From assembly GCF_004331435.1 (NCBI RefSeq), contig NZ_SJKA01000003.1:248001-312000 (forward strand): a stretch of 64,000 bases of DNA. The letters run 5' to 3'. The number at the start of each line of letters is the position of its first letter. The first letter of the stretch is position 1. Below, one piece after another: positions 1-9,128 of this stretch. The notes under the pieces are model-generated. The model made no database searches. It saw only the letters and a program-made list of their open reading frames with translations, and had not been told where the DNA came from. A program made the translations under genes and the position numbers. This stretch comes from Kribbella sindirgiensis. Lineage in GTDB: Bacteria > Actinomycetota > Actinomycetes > Propionibacteriales > Kribbellaceae.

Positions 1-3000
1 GTCGGCTGCACGTCCGCCGCCGCGCCGCCGTCCTGTTCGGCCTTCACCTTCGGCGCGACCGTCTTGATCAGCCGCCCGAGTTCGTCGTTCACATACGTCG
101 AAGTGAAGTCCGCCTTCACCGCACCACTCGCGTTACCGCGCGGCGTCGTCATCGACGTCGCCAGCCCCCGCTGGTCGTACGTCCACGACGTCGTCATCGC
201 ACCCGAGGTGTTCTCGACCGTCTGCGACACCCTCCGCCCGGCCACATCAAACACATAACTGGTCGCCTCGGTCACCGTCGTCGGCCCAGCCAGCGTGGCA
301 TTCGACCAGTTACCGGTGTTCTCCGTGCGAGTCACATTGCCGGCCAAGTCATGGACATAAGTCGTCTTGCGCTGCAGACCCGCCGGATCGAGTGTCTGCG
401 ACGAGACCCGCCCCGCGGCATCGATCACGTACGTCGTCGTCGACTTGCCGTTATCCGTAAGCGCCGTGGTCCGGTTCCCCGCGCCGTCATACGTGTTCTG
501 CTCGAGCATGTACGGCCGCGTCGACCCGTCGGGGTCGTGGAATCCCTCGAGCTTCTTGGTCTTGAGTGTGTCGTCGAGGTTGTAGTCGTAGGTCACCAGC
601 CGGCCCATCGCGTCGACCTCGGCCCGCTTGCGTCCCGCCAGGTCGTACTGCGTCTTCGACCGGACCGCGTAGTCGATCCCCTCCCGCGGCCCGTCGACCG
701 GCGGGTTGTTCGGGTCGGCCGGGAGGTTCATGTCCCAGACCTCGGTCGGCGTGTTCAGATCGGAATACTTGTACTCGAACCGGTTCCCGTTCGCGTCCTC
801 CGACCACGTCCGGTTCCCCGCATCGTCGTACCCCTGCTGCGACAGCTTGCCATCGGCATCCACCGTCGACGCCAGCCGGTTGCGGTCGTCATAGGTCAAC
901 GTCGTGACCCGCGGCTCGTCCGACGTCTTCAAGTCCCTCGACGTAGTCCTCACCACGTTGCCGTCGGCGTCGTACTCGATCTCGGCCTTCTGCTGGTGCT
1001 GCTCCCCCGTCACCGCGTCCGTCGTCACCGGACCCGTGATCGCCGTGACCCGCGACATCTTGTCGTAGTCGTACGTCGTGACCACACCGCTCGGGTACGT
1101 GTCGGAGACCTGTGTCTCGGTCTTCTTCCGGCCGACCTCGTCGTAGGTGTACTTCGTGACCAGCCCCGATGGTGCGGTCGTCTGGACGAGCTCGCCGTAC
1201 TGGTCGTACAGGAACTGCGTCACCGCCGTCGTCGACGCATTCACCTTCACCGACTCGGTCTTCAGCAAACCCGGCGGCATCGCCTTCCCATCCGGACCGA
1301 GCTGCACACCATCGGTGTACGTGTAGAGCTTGACGCCGCCGTCCGGGCTCACATCGGAGGCCACGTCACCATATGTCGTCAGGTTCGAGTACCGCTTGTA
1401 CGTGTCGTCGGTCGCGCTGGCCGACCGCCCATCGCGCGAGGTGGCCAGCTTGTCCCACCGCGGATCAAGCGCCGGCCAAGCATCGTCGCCGTGGTAGGTC
1501 GTGTACGCCGTATGGCAATCGGTCCCGCCCGCGCCACGACAGGTCTTCGTCGACGTCACGTTGCCGCGATCGTCGTAGGTCATGCTGACCTCGCCACCCA
1601 TCTCACTGGTGACCTTGGTGAGCTGGCCGGTCTTGTCATGGGTGTAGCTGCGAATCGCGTACCCGGTATCAGGCCAATGCTGCGTGGTGCCCGCTGTCGG
1701 GGGCTGGCTTGTGTCCTCGCCGAGCGGCCGGCCGGTACGCCGCAGCCAGCCGCCGAGCAGGTCGTACTCGTAGACGTAGTCGCTGTTGTTCGGGCCCGTC
1801 ACGTGAACCACGCGGGACTTGGCGGCCTGGCTGGTCGAGCCGTTGCGGAGCTCCGGGGTGCCGACGGTCCAGGCTCCACCGTTCTCGTCGACGTACCTCT
1901 GGACCCGGTCGCTGGCCGGGTTGTACTCGATCTCGGCGGTCGTGCGACCACCCGCAGACGTGATCGAGGACAGTTGATCGGCCGCGTTGCGGCCCTGCTG
2001 CCAGTGCGCCGCCACGTCCCGGGTCGTGAGCGGGTGCGAGTACAGCGCGACCTCGTCGATCTGGCCGGTGAAGTACCGCACTGTTTGAGTCCCGTACGAC
2101 GGCCACGCGCTCGGCGCCGCCGCGACAGACGCACCGATCTCGTTCACCGCGAACTGCTCGTGGTCGACCACGCTCTGAGTGATCGTCCCGATCGCGACGC
2201 CGTCCAGGTACAGCGACTGCCGTGTCCCCATCGAACTCAGCACGACGTGATGCCACTGGTTGTCGTTCACTGCACCAGCGGACGTCATCGGCTCCGCGGT
2301 GCCGTGCCAGAACTGTCCACGAAGTTTGCCGTCAGCACCGACGTACAGCACCGGCATACCACCGGTCGTCGCGCTACCCAGCCGCTGCTTCTGATATCCC
2401 AGCAACGGCTGGCTCACTGCGCCGCTCGTCTTGAACCACAACTCGACCGCTTCGTCGCGGCTCCGTGTCGCCATACCGTCCGGCAAGGAAACCCAGGAGT
2501 TGCCGGTGAACGACACCGACTTGTCCGCGTCGCCCACACCGGTCAGCGGGCTGGCCTGGTTGAACTGAACGTTGGTATACGTGCCGAAGCCGTCGCGCCA
2601 CGACATGGCGGCTTCGTTCGTGGCGCCGGTGTCGGTGCCGTCGTCGGAGAACCGGAAGTAGCCGTCAGGCCGGCTGTCCATCACCGCACTGCGGTAGTGC
2701 GAGCCCTGCGCCGCGCCGTACGTCGTGCACTTCTGCTCCGCGTCACACGTCCTCGTCAGCACATCACCGGAGTACTCGTACGTCCATGTCAGCGCGGCGC
2801 CGTTCACCGGCTGCGTGCTGACCGACGCGACGTGCTTCTGGTCCGCAGTCCACGTGAACGTCAGCTTCCGGCCTGCGCCGTCCAGGCTCGCCGCGGACTC
2901 CAGTGTCCCGTCCGTGCGATAGGCCAGCGCGACCGGCTTGCCCTGGGTGCTGTAGATCTTGCTCAGCTTCCCCGCCCCGCGCGTGAATTCGTACTTCGTG

Positions 3001-5741
3001 CCAGGCACGATCTGGAGGGTCCACGGTCCGAGCGCGGAGACCCCCGTGAGGGTCGATTTCGTACCGCGAGGAGCGGCGTACGACCCATCAGCGTTCGCGC
3101 CGAACCGCACCTGACGACCATCCGGATAAGTCACCAGCGCGTACACGCCGGCCTCGGCCTCCACCCGCATGTCGTAGCGGCTCGACCAGCCCGCGCCGAA
3201 CATGCCGTCGCGCCGCGGATCCAGGCTGTTGTACGTCCGCGAAACGTTCAGCTCCGGTCCCGCCACCGGGATCACAGCTTCCAGCGCCGATGCCGTGTAG
3301 TTGCCGACCGCCGGGTCGTACGGCTTGTCCTGAGACTTGCCGTCGTTGTTCGCGATGTGGCCGGTGATCGAAGGCTGCGGCACGTCGGTGAACAACGTGA
3401 TCGGCTCGCCGATCGTGTGCTGTCCGTCGTTGTCCTGCACATAGATCTGCCACTGGTACTCGCGGTTCCACGCCAGCTTCCCGGCAGGCACCACCCAGGT
3501 CTTCGACGGCGTGTAGTCCCCGCTGAAGAAGCACCCCACCAGCGGGTCGTCGTCAACGACCTCACACACCCGGAAGCTGTACTTCAGCGTGCTCTCCGGC
3601 GCATCCGGGTCGATCCCTGACGCCCACACCTGCGGCGTCAACGTGTACGCCTGCGCCCCGTTCAACGGCCACACCTGCGACGGATCCACCACCGGCGGCA
3701 CGTTCTGGATCGTGATCAGCCGCGCCCCCGGTACGACGCCCCAATCGGTGTACCACCGATGGACCGTCGTATCTCGGTGCACCATCGAGAACTCGAGCTG
3801 ATAGTCGATCCCGGCGGCCGAACCCGGCAACGCAGCGACCGCAACATCCAGATTGATCTTGCCGCCATGCGGCACCGCCGCCGTCACCGGAGTGGACAGC
3901 ACCGCCCAGTTCTGCAGCTTCCCGTCCTTGTAGATCCGGTAGCTCATGTAGTCGTCGCCCGGCTGCCACGTGAATCCACCCAGGTTCGTGATCGTCATCG
4001 GGAACTTGCCGGCCTTGTCCTGCGTGACGTAGTCCTCCGGCTTCTGCGCCCGGAACGCGTACGCCGCGTGGTACGGCGAATGCGTCACTGCGAGCTTCGG
4101 CGGGTTCGCGGTGGTGATGCCCGCGAACTTCTTCCACGAGTACCGATCCGTGCGCTGGTTCGCGAACATCGCGAACCCGAAGTTCGACCGCTGACCATCC
4201 ACCAGGCTCTGCAGCCACGACACACCAGCCGCGTTGAACGGGATGTAGTCGTACGTCGGCTGGCACGCCGTCGTACCGGTCGTGTTCGACACGTAGCCAC
4301 GCGAGAAACTGCTCGACGCAATCACCGACGGCGTCGTCGCCGGCCCCGGATACTTCAAGCTCGGCAGCGGCGTGGACTGCCAACCCTCCATCGCGCCGTA
4401 CACATCCACCCGACGCGACGAACACGTATCCGCCTGGTAGTTGAACACCTCCAACTGCGCAGCGACGATCGTGTCGTACCGGAACGCATCCACCAGGCTC
4501 GGGAACGACAGCAACGACGTGTACGCGTTCCACCCGGACGCCGACGAACAGTTCGTCGTACCTGCCGCCGGACGGCACCCGATCTGCAAGTCGCTCGCAC
4601 CGCTGACCGAACCGTTCACGCCCGCACTGACCGCGTAGTTCGGCGTCACCCGGTCCGTCGGAATCACCGTCGGATCGATCCGCACCGGGAACACCCGCGC
4701 CCGATCGTCCAACCATGCGCTGTCGGCGGTGACCTTCAACGCCTGACGACCATCGACCGTGACCAGCTCGTACGACACCGCACTCGAGGTCGCGCGCACC
4801 TCGACCGTGTTCGAGTCCTCCATCACACCGGCCGGAATCCGCGCCCGCTCAGTCCCGTGCTCATCACTCAGCACGACCTCGCGACCCACCAGAGACGCCG
4901 TCAGGTTGTCGCTCAGACTCAGCGGGAACACGAACGAGCGGGGCGCCGCCGCCGACTTGAGGACGATCGTCTCCTTGATGCCCCGCGGCTGCGACTCCAG
5001 TTCAAGATCGGTACCCGGCATCAGCTCCGGGAAGAGCACCTTGCTGCCCGCCATCTGCCCAGCGACCGCACCCGCGCCGGACCCACCCCAGCCGACGGTG
5101 TGACCATCCCCCAACTCGATCCCCGCCACCGGATCCGCGTTCGCCTGCCCCGCGATCCAGGAATAGACCTCCGTCGAGATCGTCTCCCAGCCGCCACCGT
5201 CTCGCGGCTGCAGATTCGCGTTGATCTCCGCCCACGAACCATCAGGCTTCTCGAAGTTCAACGGCGCCGGCGACACCACACTCGTCTCCGTGCCGTCGGT
5301 GTTGACGAACGTCTGCGTGAACCGGTCCCGCTTCTCCGGCAACTCGCGACTCGTCTGCTTGTCGAACCCCTTCACCGCCGCCTGCTTCGACGGCAACGCC
5401 TGCACAGGCTTCGGCGCAGGCTGCTCAGCCGCGGCGTTCACCGGCTTGGCCGCAGTCACCGGGAACATGTCCCGTACCGTCGGCGGCTCGACCTTGTTCT
5501 GCCCCGCCGCAAGCGGCGCCGGCAGCTTCCCAGCACCGACACGCTGCGCGGGAGCCTTCGCCTCGCCCTTACCCGACATCGCCGCGGGCGGCACAGGCGG
5601 CGGCGAACCCGCAGCCACGGCCTCGGGCAACGCCGGGCCGATACCCGTCAACGGAACTGCCAAGGCAGCAAGAACCGCCACCGATTTCGCAACGCGAACC
5701 CGGCGGCGGGCAGCACGAGAAGACAGCCTGGACACGGCCAT
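1..5741 (-). CDS. Secreted YD-repeat (RHS-like) protein with DNRLRE and LamG domains, C-terminus beyond window
   Basis: About 1,913 codons are visible and the gene runs off the left edge. The ATG at 5741 follows an AGGGGG ribosome site. A signal peptide covers about residues 1-44 (basic N-terminus, then a hydrophobic run ending AVAAG). A DNRLRE-like domain lies at about 360-475, an RHS-entry segment with RTYNSLDPRRDGMFGAGWSS at about 805-855, and a LamG jellyroll at about 1015-1250. YD repeats of the type TYDxxGRxxxxT run from about 1290 to the edge. Such proteins form a large secreted shell that encloses a variable C-terminal domain, often a toxin. That domain and any immunity gene would lie left of position 1, so the role cannot be settled here. 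The long open frames on the opposite strand are its shadows. Confidence 0.9.
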   Translation of the reverse strand, partial: MAVSRLSSRAARRRVRVAKSVAVLAALAVPLTGIGPALPEAVAAGSPPPVPPAAMSGKGEAKAPAQRVGAGKLPAPLAAGQNKVEPPTVRDMFPVTAAKPVNAAAEQPAPKPVQALPSKQAAVKGFDKQTSRELPEKRDRFTQTFVNTDGTETSVVSPAPLNFEKPDGSWAEINANLQPRDGGGWETISTEVYSWIAGQANADPVAGIELGDGHTVGWGGSGAGAVAGQMAGSKVLFPELMPGTDLELESQPRGIKETIVLKSAAAPRSFVFPLSLSDNLTASLVGREVVLSDEHGTERARIPAGVMEDSNTVEVRATSSAVSYELVTVDGRQALKVTADSAWLDDRARVFPVRIDPTVIPTDRVTPNYAVSAGVNGSVSGASDLQIGCRPAAGTTNCSSASGWNAYTSLLSFPSLVDAFRYDTIVAAQLEVFNYQADTCSSRRVDVYGAMEGWQSTPLPSLKYPGPATTPSVIASSSFSRGYVSNTTGTTACQPTYDYIPFNAAGVSWLQSLVDGQRSNFGFAMFANQRTDRYSWKKFAGITTANPPKLAVTHSPYHAAYAFRAQKPEDYVTQDKAGKFPMTITNLGGFTWQPGDDYMSYRIYKDGKLQNWAVLSTPVTAAVPHGGKINLDVAVAALPGSAAGIDYQLEFSMVHRDTTVHRWYTDWGVVPGARLITIQNVPPVVDPSQVWPLNGAQAYTLTPQVWASGIDPDAPESTLKYSFRVCEVVDDDPLVGCFFSGDYTPSKTWVVPAGKLAWNREYQWQIYVQDNDGQHTIGEPITLFTDVPQPSITGHIANNDGKSQDKPYDPAVGNYTASALEAVIPVAGPELNVSRTYNSLDPRRDGMFGAGWSSRYDMRVEAEAGVYALVTYPDGRQVRFGANADGSYAAPRGTKSTLTGVSALGPWTLQIVPGTKYEFTRGAGKLSKIYSTQGKPVALAYRTDGTLESAASLDGAGRKLTFTWTADQKHVASVSTQPVNGAALTWTYEYSGDVLTRTCDAEQKCTTYGAAQGSHYRSAVMDSRPDGYFRFSDDGTDTGATNEAAMSWRDGFGTYTNVQFNQASPLTGVGDADKSVSFTGNSWVSLPDGMATRSRDEAVELWFKTSGAVSQPLLGYQKQRLGSATTGGMPVLYVGADGKLRGQFWHGTAEPMTSAGAVNDNQWHHVVLSSMGTRQSLYLDGVAIGTITQSVVDHEQFAVNEIGASVAAAPSAWPSYGTQTVRYFTGQIDEVALYSHPLTTRDVAAHWQQGRNAADQLSSITSAGGRTTAEIEYNPASDRVQRYVDENGGAWTVGTPELRNGSTSQAAKSRVVHVTGPNNSDYVYEYDLLGGWLRRTGRPLGEDTSQPPTAGTTQHWPDTGYAIRSYTHDKTGQLTKVTSEMGGEVSMTYDDRGNVTSTKTCRGAGGTDCHTAYTTYHGDDAWPALDPRWDKLATSRDGRSASATDDTYKRYSNLTTYGDVASDVSPDGGVKLYTYTDGVQLGPDGKAMPPGLLKTESVKVNASTTAVTQFLYDQYGELVQTTAPSGLVTKYTYDEVGRKKTETQVSDTYPSGVVTTYDYDKMSRVTAITGPVTTDAVTGEQHQQKAEIEYDADGNVVRTTSRDLKTSDEPRVTTLTYDDRNRLASTVDADGKLSQQGYDDAGNRTWSEDANGNRFEYKYSDLNTPTEVWDMNLPADPNNPPVDGPREGIDYAVRSKTQYDLAGRKRAEVDAMGRLVTYDYNLDDTLKTKKLEGFHDPDGSTRPYMLEQNTYDGAGNRTTALTDNGKSTTTYVIDAAGRVSSQTLDPAGLQRKTTYVHDLAGNVTRTENTGNWSNATLAGPTTVTEATSYVFDVAGRRVSQTVENTSGAMTTSWTYDQRGLATSMTTPRGNASGAVKADFTSTYVNDELGRLIKTVAPKVKAEQDGGAAADVQP

Positions 5742-5828
5742 GATGGATCCCCCTGGGGCGTGGACGACCTGCAACAGAAGCCTGGGGTCCCCCGACCCCG
5801 CCAGCGCCGGAACAGACCGTAGCACCAG

Positions 5829-6467
5829 GTGACCGTGCGCAGTCAGCAATCTGCAGCTTCCTGCAAATACCCGAAAATCTGTAACGCCGGCCGGCGAGGA
5901 GCGTCAGCGCGATACGTTCGGTTGGTGGGAGGTTCTGTTTACGTGTGGGTGGCGGCGGCTGGGGGTGAGCCGAGAGAGGCGGCCCATGGGCTGCTGCTTG
6001 AGCTTGCGGGGACGCTGGTCGGTCGGCCTCGGTTGAGTCACGACGAGGCGGGGCGGCCGGAGATCGCGGGGTTGGCGGTGAGTGTGGCTTACTCGGGGCG
6101 GTTGGTTGCGGTTGCTGCGGCGTACGGCGGGCCGGTGGGGGTTGATCTCGAGGAGATTCGGGGGCGGGAGGTCACGGGGCTGGCTGAGCGGTGGTTTGGT
6201 GTGCGGGAGTTGGAGTGGATGCGGCAGCAGGACGATGAGTTGGTCGCATTTCTTCAGTTGTGGACGGCTAAGGAAGCCGTTGGTAAGGCGCTGGGGGTTG
6301 GGTTGCGGGGGGCGGGGCTTCGGCGCGAGATGCCGCTGGGGGGTGGCGAGGTGGAGCCTGGCTTGGTGGTGACGCACCTGTCGTTGCCGGGTGCTGTGCT
6401 CGCGGTGGCGGCGCCGGTTGGCGTCGGGGTGTCACCTACTCTTGACCCGGCGTGTGTGCGTGGGTAA
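5829..6467 (+). CDS. 4'-phosphopantetheinyl transferase, Sfp type
   Basis: This enzyme transfers the phosphopantetheine arm of CoA to a serine of acyl- or peptidyl-carrier proteins in the cytoplasm. The family signatures are visible: VGVDLEEIRGRE (magnesium-binding Asp and Glu) and LWTAKEAVGKALGVGLRG. At about 210 residues it matches the compact Sfp/Gsp class. The frame opens with GTG at 5829, but the first 32 residues look non-homologous and have no good ribosome site. A start at GTG 5925, giving the usual VYVWVA opening, is likely. It is divergent from the YD-repeat gene. No carrier-protein partner is seen in the window. Confidence 0.85.
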   Translation: MTVRSQQSAASCKYPKICNAGRRGASARYVRLVGGSVYVWVAAAGGEPREAAHGLLLELAGTLVGRPRLSHDEAGRPEIAGLAVSVAYSGRLVAVAAAYGGPVGVDLEEIRGREVTGLAERWFGVRELEWMRQQDDELVAFLQLWTAKEAVGKALGVGLRGAGLRREMPLGGGEVEPGLVVTHLSLPGAVLAVAAPVGVGVSPTLDPACVRG

Positions 6468-6491
6468 CTTTCGCGTCGCGGGGGAGTATCT

Positions 6492-6504
6492 GTAATTCAA
6501 TTAC
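6492..6504. promoter_or_regulatory. Perfect palindrome GTAATTCAATTAC upstream of nagZ, candidate MurR operator
   Basis: GTAATT-C-AATTAC is an exact 13-bp inverted repeat 45 bases before the nagZ ATG, in an A/T-rich patch that stands out from the GC-rich background. It contains the half-site TTCAA/TTGAA that recurs at the murQ promoter (13070-13084). Assignment to the cluster's own RpiR/MurR regulator is inference. Confidence 0.5.
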
Positions 6505-6548
6505 TTTGGCGTTCGCCCCTGCCCGCCTGGACTGAGTTGGTGACACCG

Positions 6549-9119
6549 ATGGAACTGACCCGACGCCAGACCCTCGGACTCGCGGCGGCTACCGTCGCCG
6601 GGTCGACGGTCGCCGCCACCACGACCGCGAGCGCGCACACCGATCGCTGGGTTCGCGACACCCTGCGCCGGATGACGCTGGAGCAGAAGGTCGGCCAGCT
6701 GTTCGTCTTGTATGCGTACGGCCCGGCGGCTGACACCGCCGACGCCCGCAACACCAGCCTGTACGGCGTGGCGACGCCGGCCGAGGTGGTCGCCAAGTTC
6801 AACCTCGGCGGCGTCATCTACTTCACGTGGACCGACTCGACGAAGGACCCGCAGCAGATCGCCGGTCTGTCGAACGGCCTGCAAAAGGCGTCGCTGACGA
6901 ACACCGGCATCCCGCTGCAGATCAGCACCGACCAGGAGTACGGCTCGGTGGTCCGGGTCGGACCGCCCGCGACCCAGTTCCCCGGCGGTATGGCGCTCGG
7001 CGCGACCCGCTCGGCCGGGTTCGCGCGCGCGGCGGGCGCGATCGCCGGGCGTGAGCTGAAGGCCCTCGGGATCACCACCGACTTCGCCCCGGACGCCGAC
7101 GTCAACGTGAACCCGCTCAACCCGGTGATCGGCGTCCGCTCGGCCTCCTCCGACCCGGCGCTCGCCGCGGAGATCGTCGCTGCCCAGGTCAAGGGTTACC
7201 AGCGCGACGGCCGGATCGTGTCGACCGCGAAACACTTCCCGGGCCACGGCGACACCGAGACCGACAGCCACGTCGGGATCCCGGAGATCCACCACACCCG
7301 CGAGGAGTGGACCGAGATCGATCTGCCGCCGTTCCAGGCCGCGATCCGGGCCGGCATCAAGTCGATCATGACCGCGCACATCGTGGTGAAGTCCCTCGAC
7401 CCGTCGGGCGATCCGGCGACGTTGAGCCGGCCGATCCTGACCGGGATCCTGCGGGAGCAGCTGCGGTTCGACGGCGTGGTGATCACCGACTCGCTGGGGA
7501 TGAAGGGCGTCCGGGACAAGTACGGCGACGCGGAGATCCCGCTCCGGGCGATCGAGGCGGGCGTCGACCAGCTGCTGATGCCGGTCGATCCGGGGCTGGC
7601 GTACAACTCGGTCCTCGACGCCGTCCGGAGCGGTCGCATCTCCGAGGCCCGCATCGACGAGAGCGTCACGCGCATCCTCGCGCTCAAGCACGAGGGCGGT
7701 CTCGTCGACCGTCCGTACGTCGACCTGTCCCGCATCGCCAAGGTCGTGGGGACGCCGGCCAACTACGCCGAGGCCCAGCGCATCGCGGACCGCAGTACGA
7801 CGCTTCTGCGCAACGACGCCGATCTGCTCCCGCTCTCCCCCGCGCCGCGCAAGATCGTGGTCACCGGGTACAGCCCCACCAACCTGGCGACCGCCCTGCA
7901 GAAGCGCGGCGCGACGACCACCGTGAAGGACACCGGCAGCACGCCGACCGACGCGAAGATCGCCGACGCCCTGGCCGCCTCGGCTGCTGCGGACCTGACC
8001 ATCGTGCTGACCAACAAGGCCTGGGACACCGAGGTCACCGACAAACTGGCCAAGCAGCAGAAGCTCGTCAACGGCCTGCTTGCGTCCGGCCGCCCGGTGA
8101 TCGTCGTCCCGGTCCGCGACCCGTACGACGTCGCGTACTTCGACGCCCCGGCGACCACGCTGGTCACGTACGGAAGCACCGTGGTGTCGATGGAAGCACT
8201 CGCCAAGGTGCTGTACGGCGAGATCGCGCCGACGGGCAAGCTGCCGGTGGAGATCCCCGCGAAGCCGGACCCGAACAGCCCGGACCCGGCACCGGTCCTG
8301 CACCCGTTCGGCCACGGGCTCTCGTTCGATCCGCGGGTGACCCGGCTGACAGTTGCCTCGTACAACATTCACGCCGGAGCCGGCGCGGACAACGTTTTCG
8401 AGCTCGACCGGACCGCGCGAGCGATCAAGGCCCTGGACGCGGACATCGTCGGACTGCAGGAAGTCGACGTGCACTGGGGCGACCGCAGCCAGTGGCTGGA
8501 CACGATCGCGGAACTGGCCGGAAAGCTCGGAATGTACCCGGCGTTCGCGCCGATCTACGACCTCGACCCGCCGGCCGCCGGTCAGCCGCGGCGTCAGTAC
8601 GGGGTGGGCGTGCTGTCCCGCTTCCCGTTGGTGCGGACGGAGAACCACCCGATCACGCGGCTGTCGACGCAGGACCCGGACCCGGTACCCGCTCCGGCGC
8701 CGGGGTTCCTCGAGGTCGAGGTCGATGTCCGCGGGCGCCGGGTGCACGTCTACTCCACCCATCTGGACTACCGCGGCGATCCGACCGTACGGACGATGCA
8801 GGTCGCCGACACCGTCAAGATCCTCGCCCAGGACCGGCGGCAGGATCTGCAGATTCTCGTGGGTGACTTCAACGCCGACGCCGCCGCGCCGGAGCTCGCC
8901 GGGCTCTGGACGCGGCTGACAGACTCATGGACGGCTGCCGCGGAAAACGTTGGCGGGCCGAACACCTATCCGGCGGTCGCCGCGAGCAAGCGGATCGACT
9001 TCGTCACCGTCGGCAGGGGCCTGACCGTCAGACGCGCCGAAGTACCCGCCGAGGTCCCGGTCGCCGACGCCGCCAGTGACCACCGCCCGATGATCGCCGA
9101 CCTCTCGTTCCGTTCCTGA
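6549..9119 (+). CDS. nagZ: Secreted GH3 beta-N-acetylhexosaminidase (NagZ-like) fused to a C-terminal EEP phosphodiesterase/nuclease domain
   Basis: The ATG at 6549 gives 856 residues starting with a Tat-type signal (TRRQTLGLAAATVAG); TTG 6537 and GTG 6540 are also in frame. Residues about 35-390 are a GH3 barrel with the NagZ hallmark KHFPGHGDT (228-236), DSH (239-241) and nucleophile Asp314 in VITDSLGM. A Rossmann-like GH3 C-domain follows to about 575. From about 600 a second enzyme begins: VASYNIHAG, LQEVD (Glu638), STHLD, GDFNAD (772-777) and SDHRP (843-847), the full EEP metal/catalytic set. NagZ removes GlcNAc from muropeptides. The EEP substrate is unknown. The gene heads a run with namZ and the AmiE-like gene. 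The junction is continuous and in frame, so this is a true fusion, not two overlapping genes. Confidence 0.92.
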   Translation: MELTRRQTLGLAAATVAGSTVAATTTASAHTDRWVRDTLRRMTLEQKVGQLFVLYAYGPAADTADARNTSLYGVATPAEVVAKFNLGGVIYFTWTDSTKDPQQIAGLSNGLQKASLTNTGIPLQISTDQEYGSVVRVGPPATQFPGGMALGATRSAGFARAAGAIAGRELKALGITTDFAPDADVNVNPLNPVIGVRSASSDPALAAEIVAAQVKGYQRDGRIVSTAKHFPGHGDTETDSHVGIPEIHHTREEWTEIDLPPFQAAIRAGIKSIMTAHIVVKSLDPSGDPATLSRPILTGILREQLRFDGVVITDSLGMKGVRDKYGDAEIPLRAIEAGVDQLLMPVDPGLAYNSVLDAVRSGRISEARIDESVTRILALKHEGGLVDRPYVDLSRIAKVVGTPANYAEAQRIADRSTTLLRNDADLLPLSPAPRKIVVTGYSPTNLATALQKRGATTTVKDTGSTPTDAKIADALAASAAADLTIVLTNKAWDTEVTDKLAKQQKLVNGLLASGRPVIVVPVRDPYDVAYFDAPATTLVTYGSTVVSMEALAKVLYGEIAPTGKLPVEIPAKPDPNSPDPAPVLHPFGHGLSFDPRVTRLTVASYNIHAGAGADNVFELDRTARAIKALDADIVGLQEVDVHWGDRSQWLDTIAELAGKLGMYPAFAPIYDLDPPAAGQPRRQYGVGVLSRFPLVRTENHPITRLSTQDPDPVPAPAPGFLEVEVDVRGRRVHVYSTHLDYRGDPTVRTMQVADTVKILAQDRRQDLQILVGDFNADAAAPELAGLWTRLTDSWTAAAENVGGPNTYPAVAASKRIDFVTVGRGLTVRRAEVPAEVPVADAASDHRPMIADLSFRS

Positions 9120-9128
9120 GGAGACCTC

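Noticed and set aside
351-3620. 1,089-codon open frame on the plus strand, rich in Arg, Val and Pro
   Set aside because: It is the antisense shadow of the YD-repeat gene. Composition is R/V/P-rich with no domain, and the minus strand reads a clear secreted multidomain protein.
3759-5822. 687-codon plus-strand frame
   Set aside because: Antisense shadow of the YD-repeat gene's N-terminal half; arginine-rich and featureless.
5895-5930. GAGGAG ribosome site with a GTG/TTG start at 5922-5925 for the phosphopantetheinyl transferase
   Set aside because: Spacing of more than 20 bases is too long to fix the start with confidence. The longer GTG at 5829 is kept with the caveat stated.
6501-8762. 753-codon minus-strand frame
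   Set aside because: Shadow of the nagZ fusion gene, which has full catalytic motifs on the plus strand.
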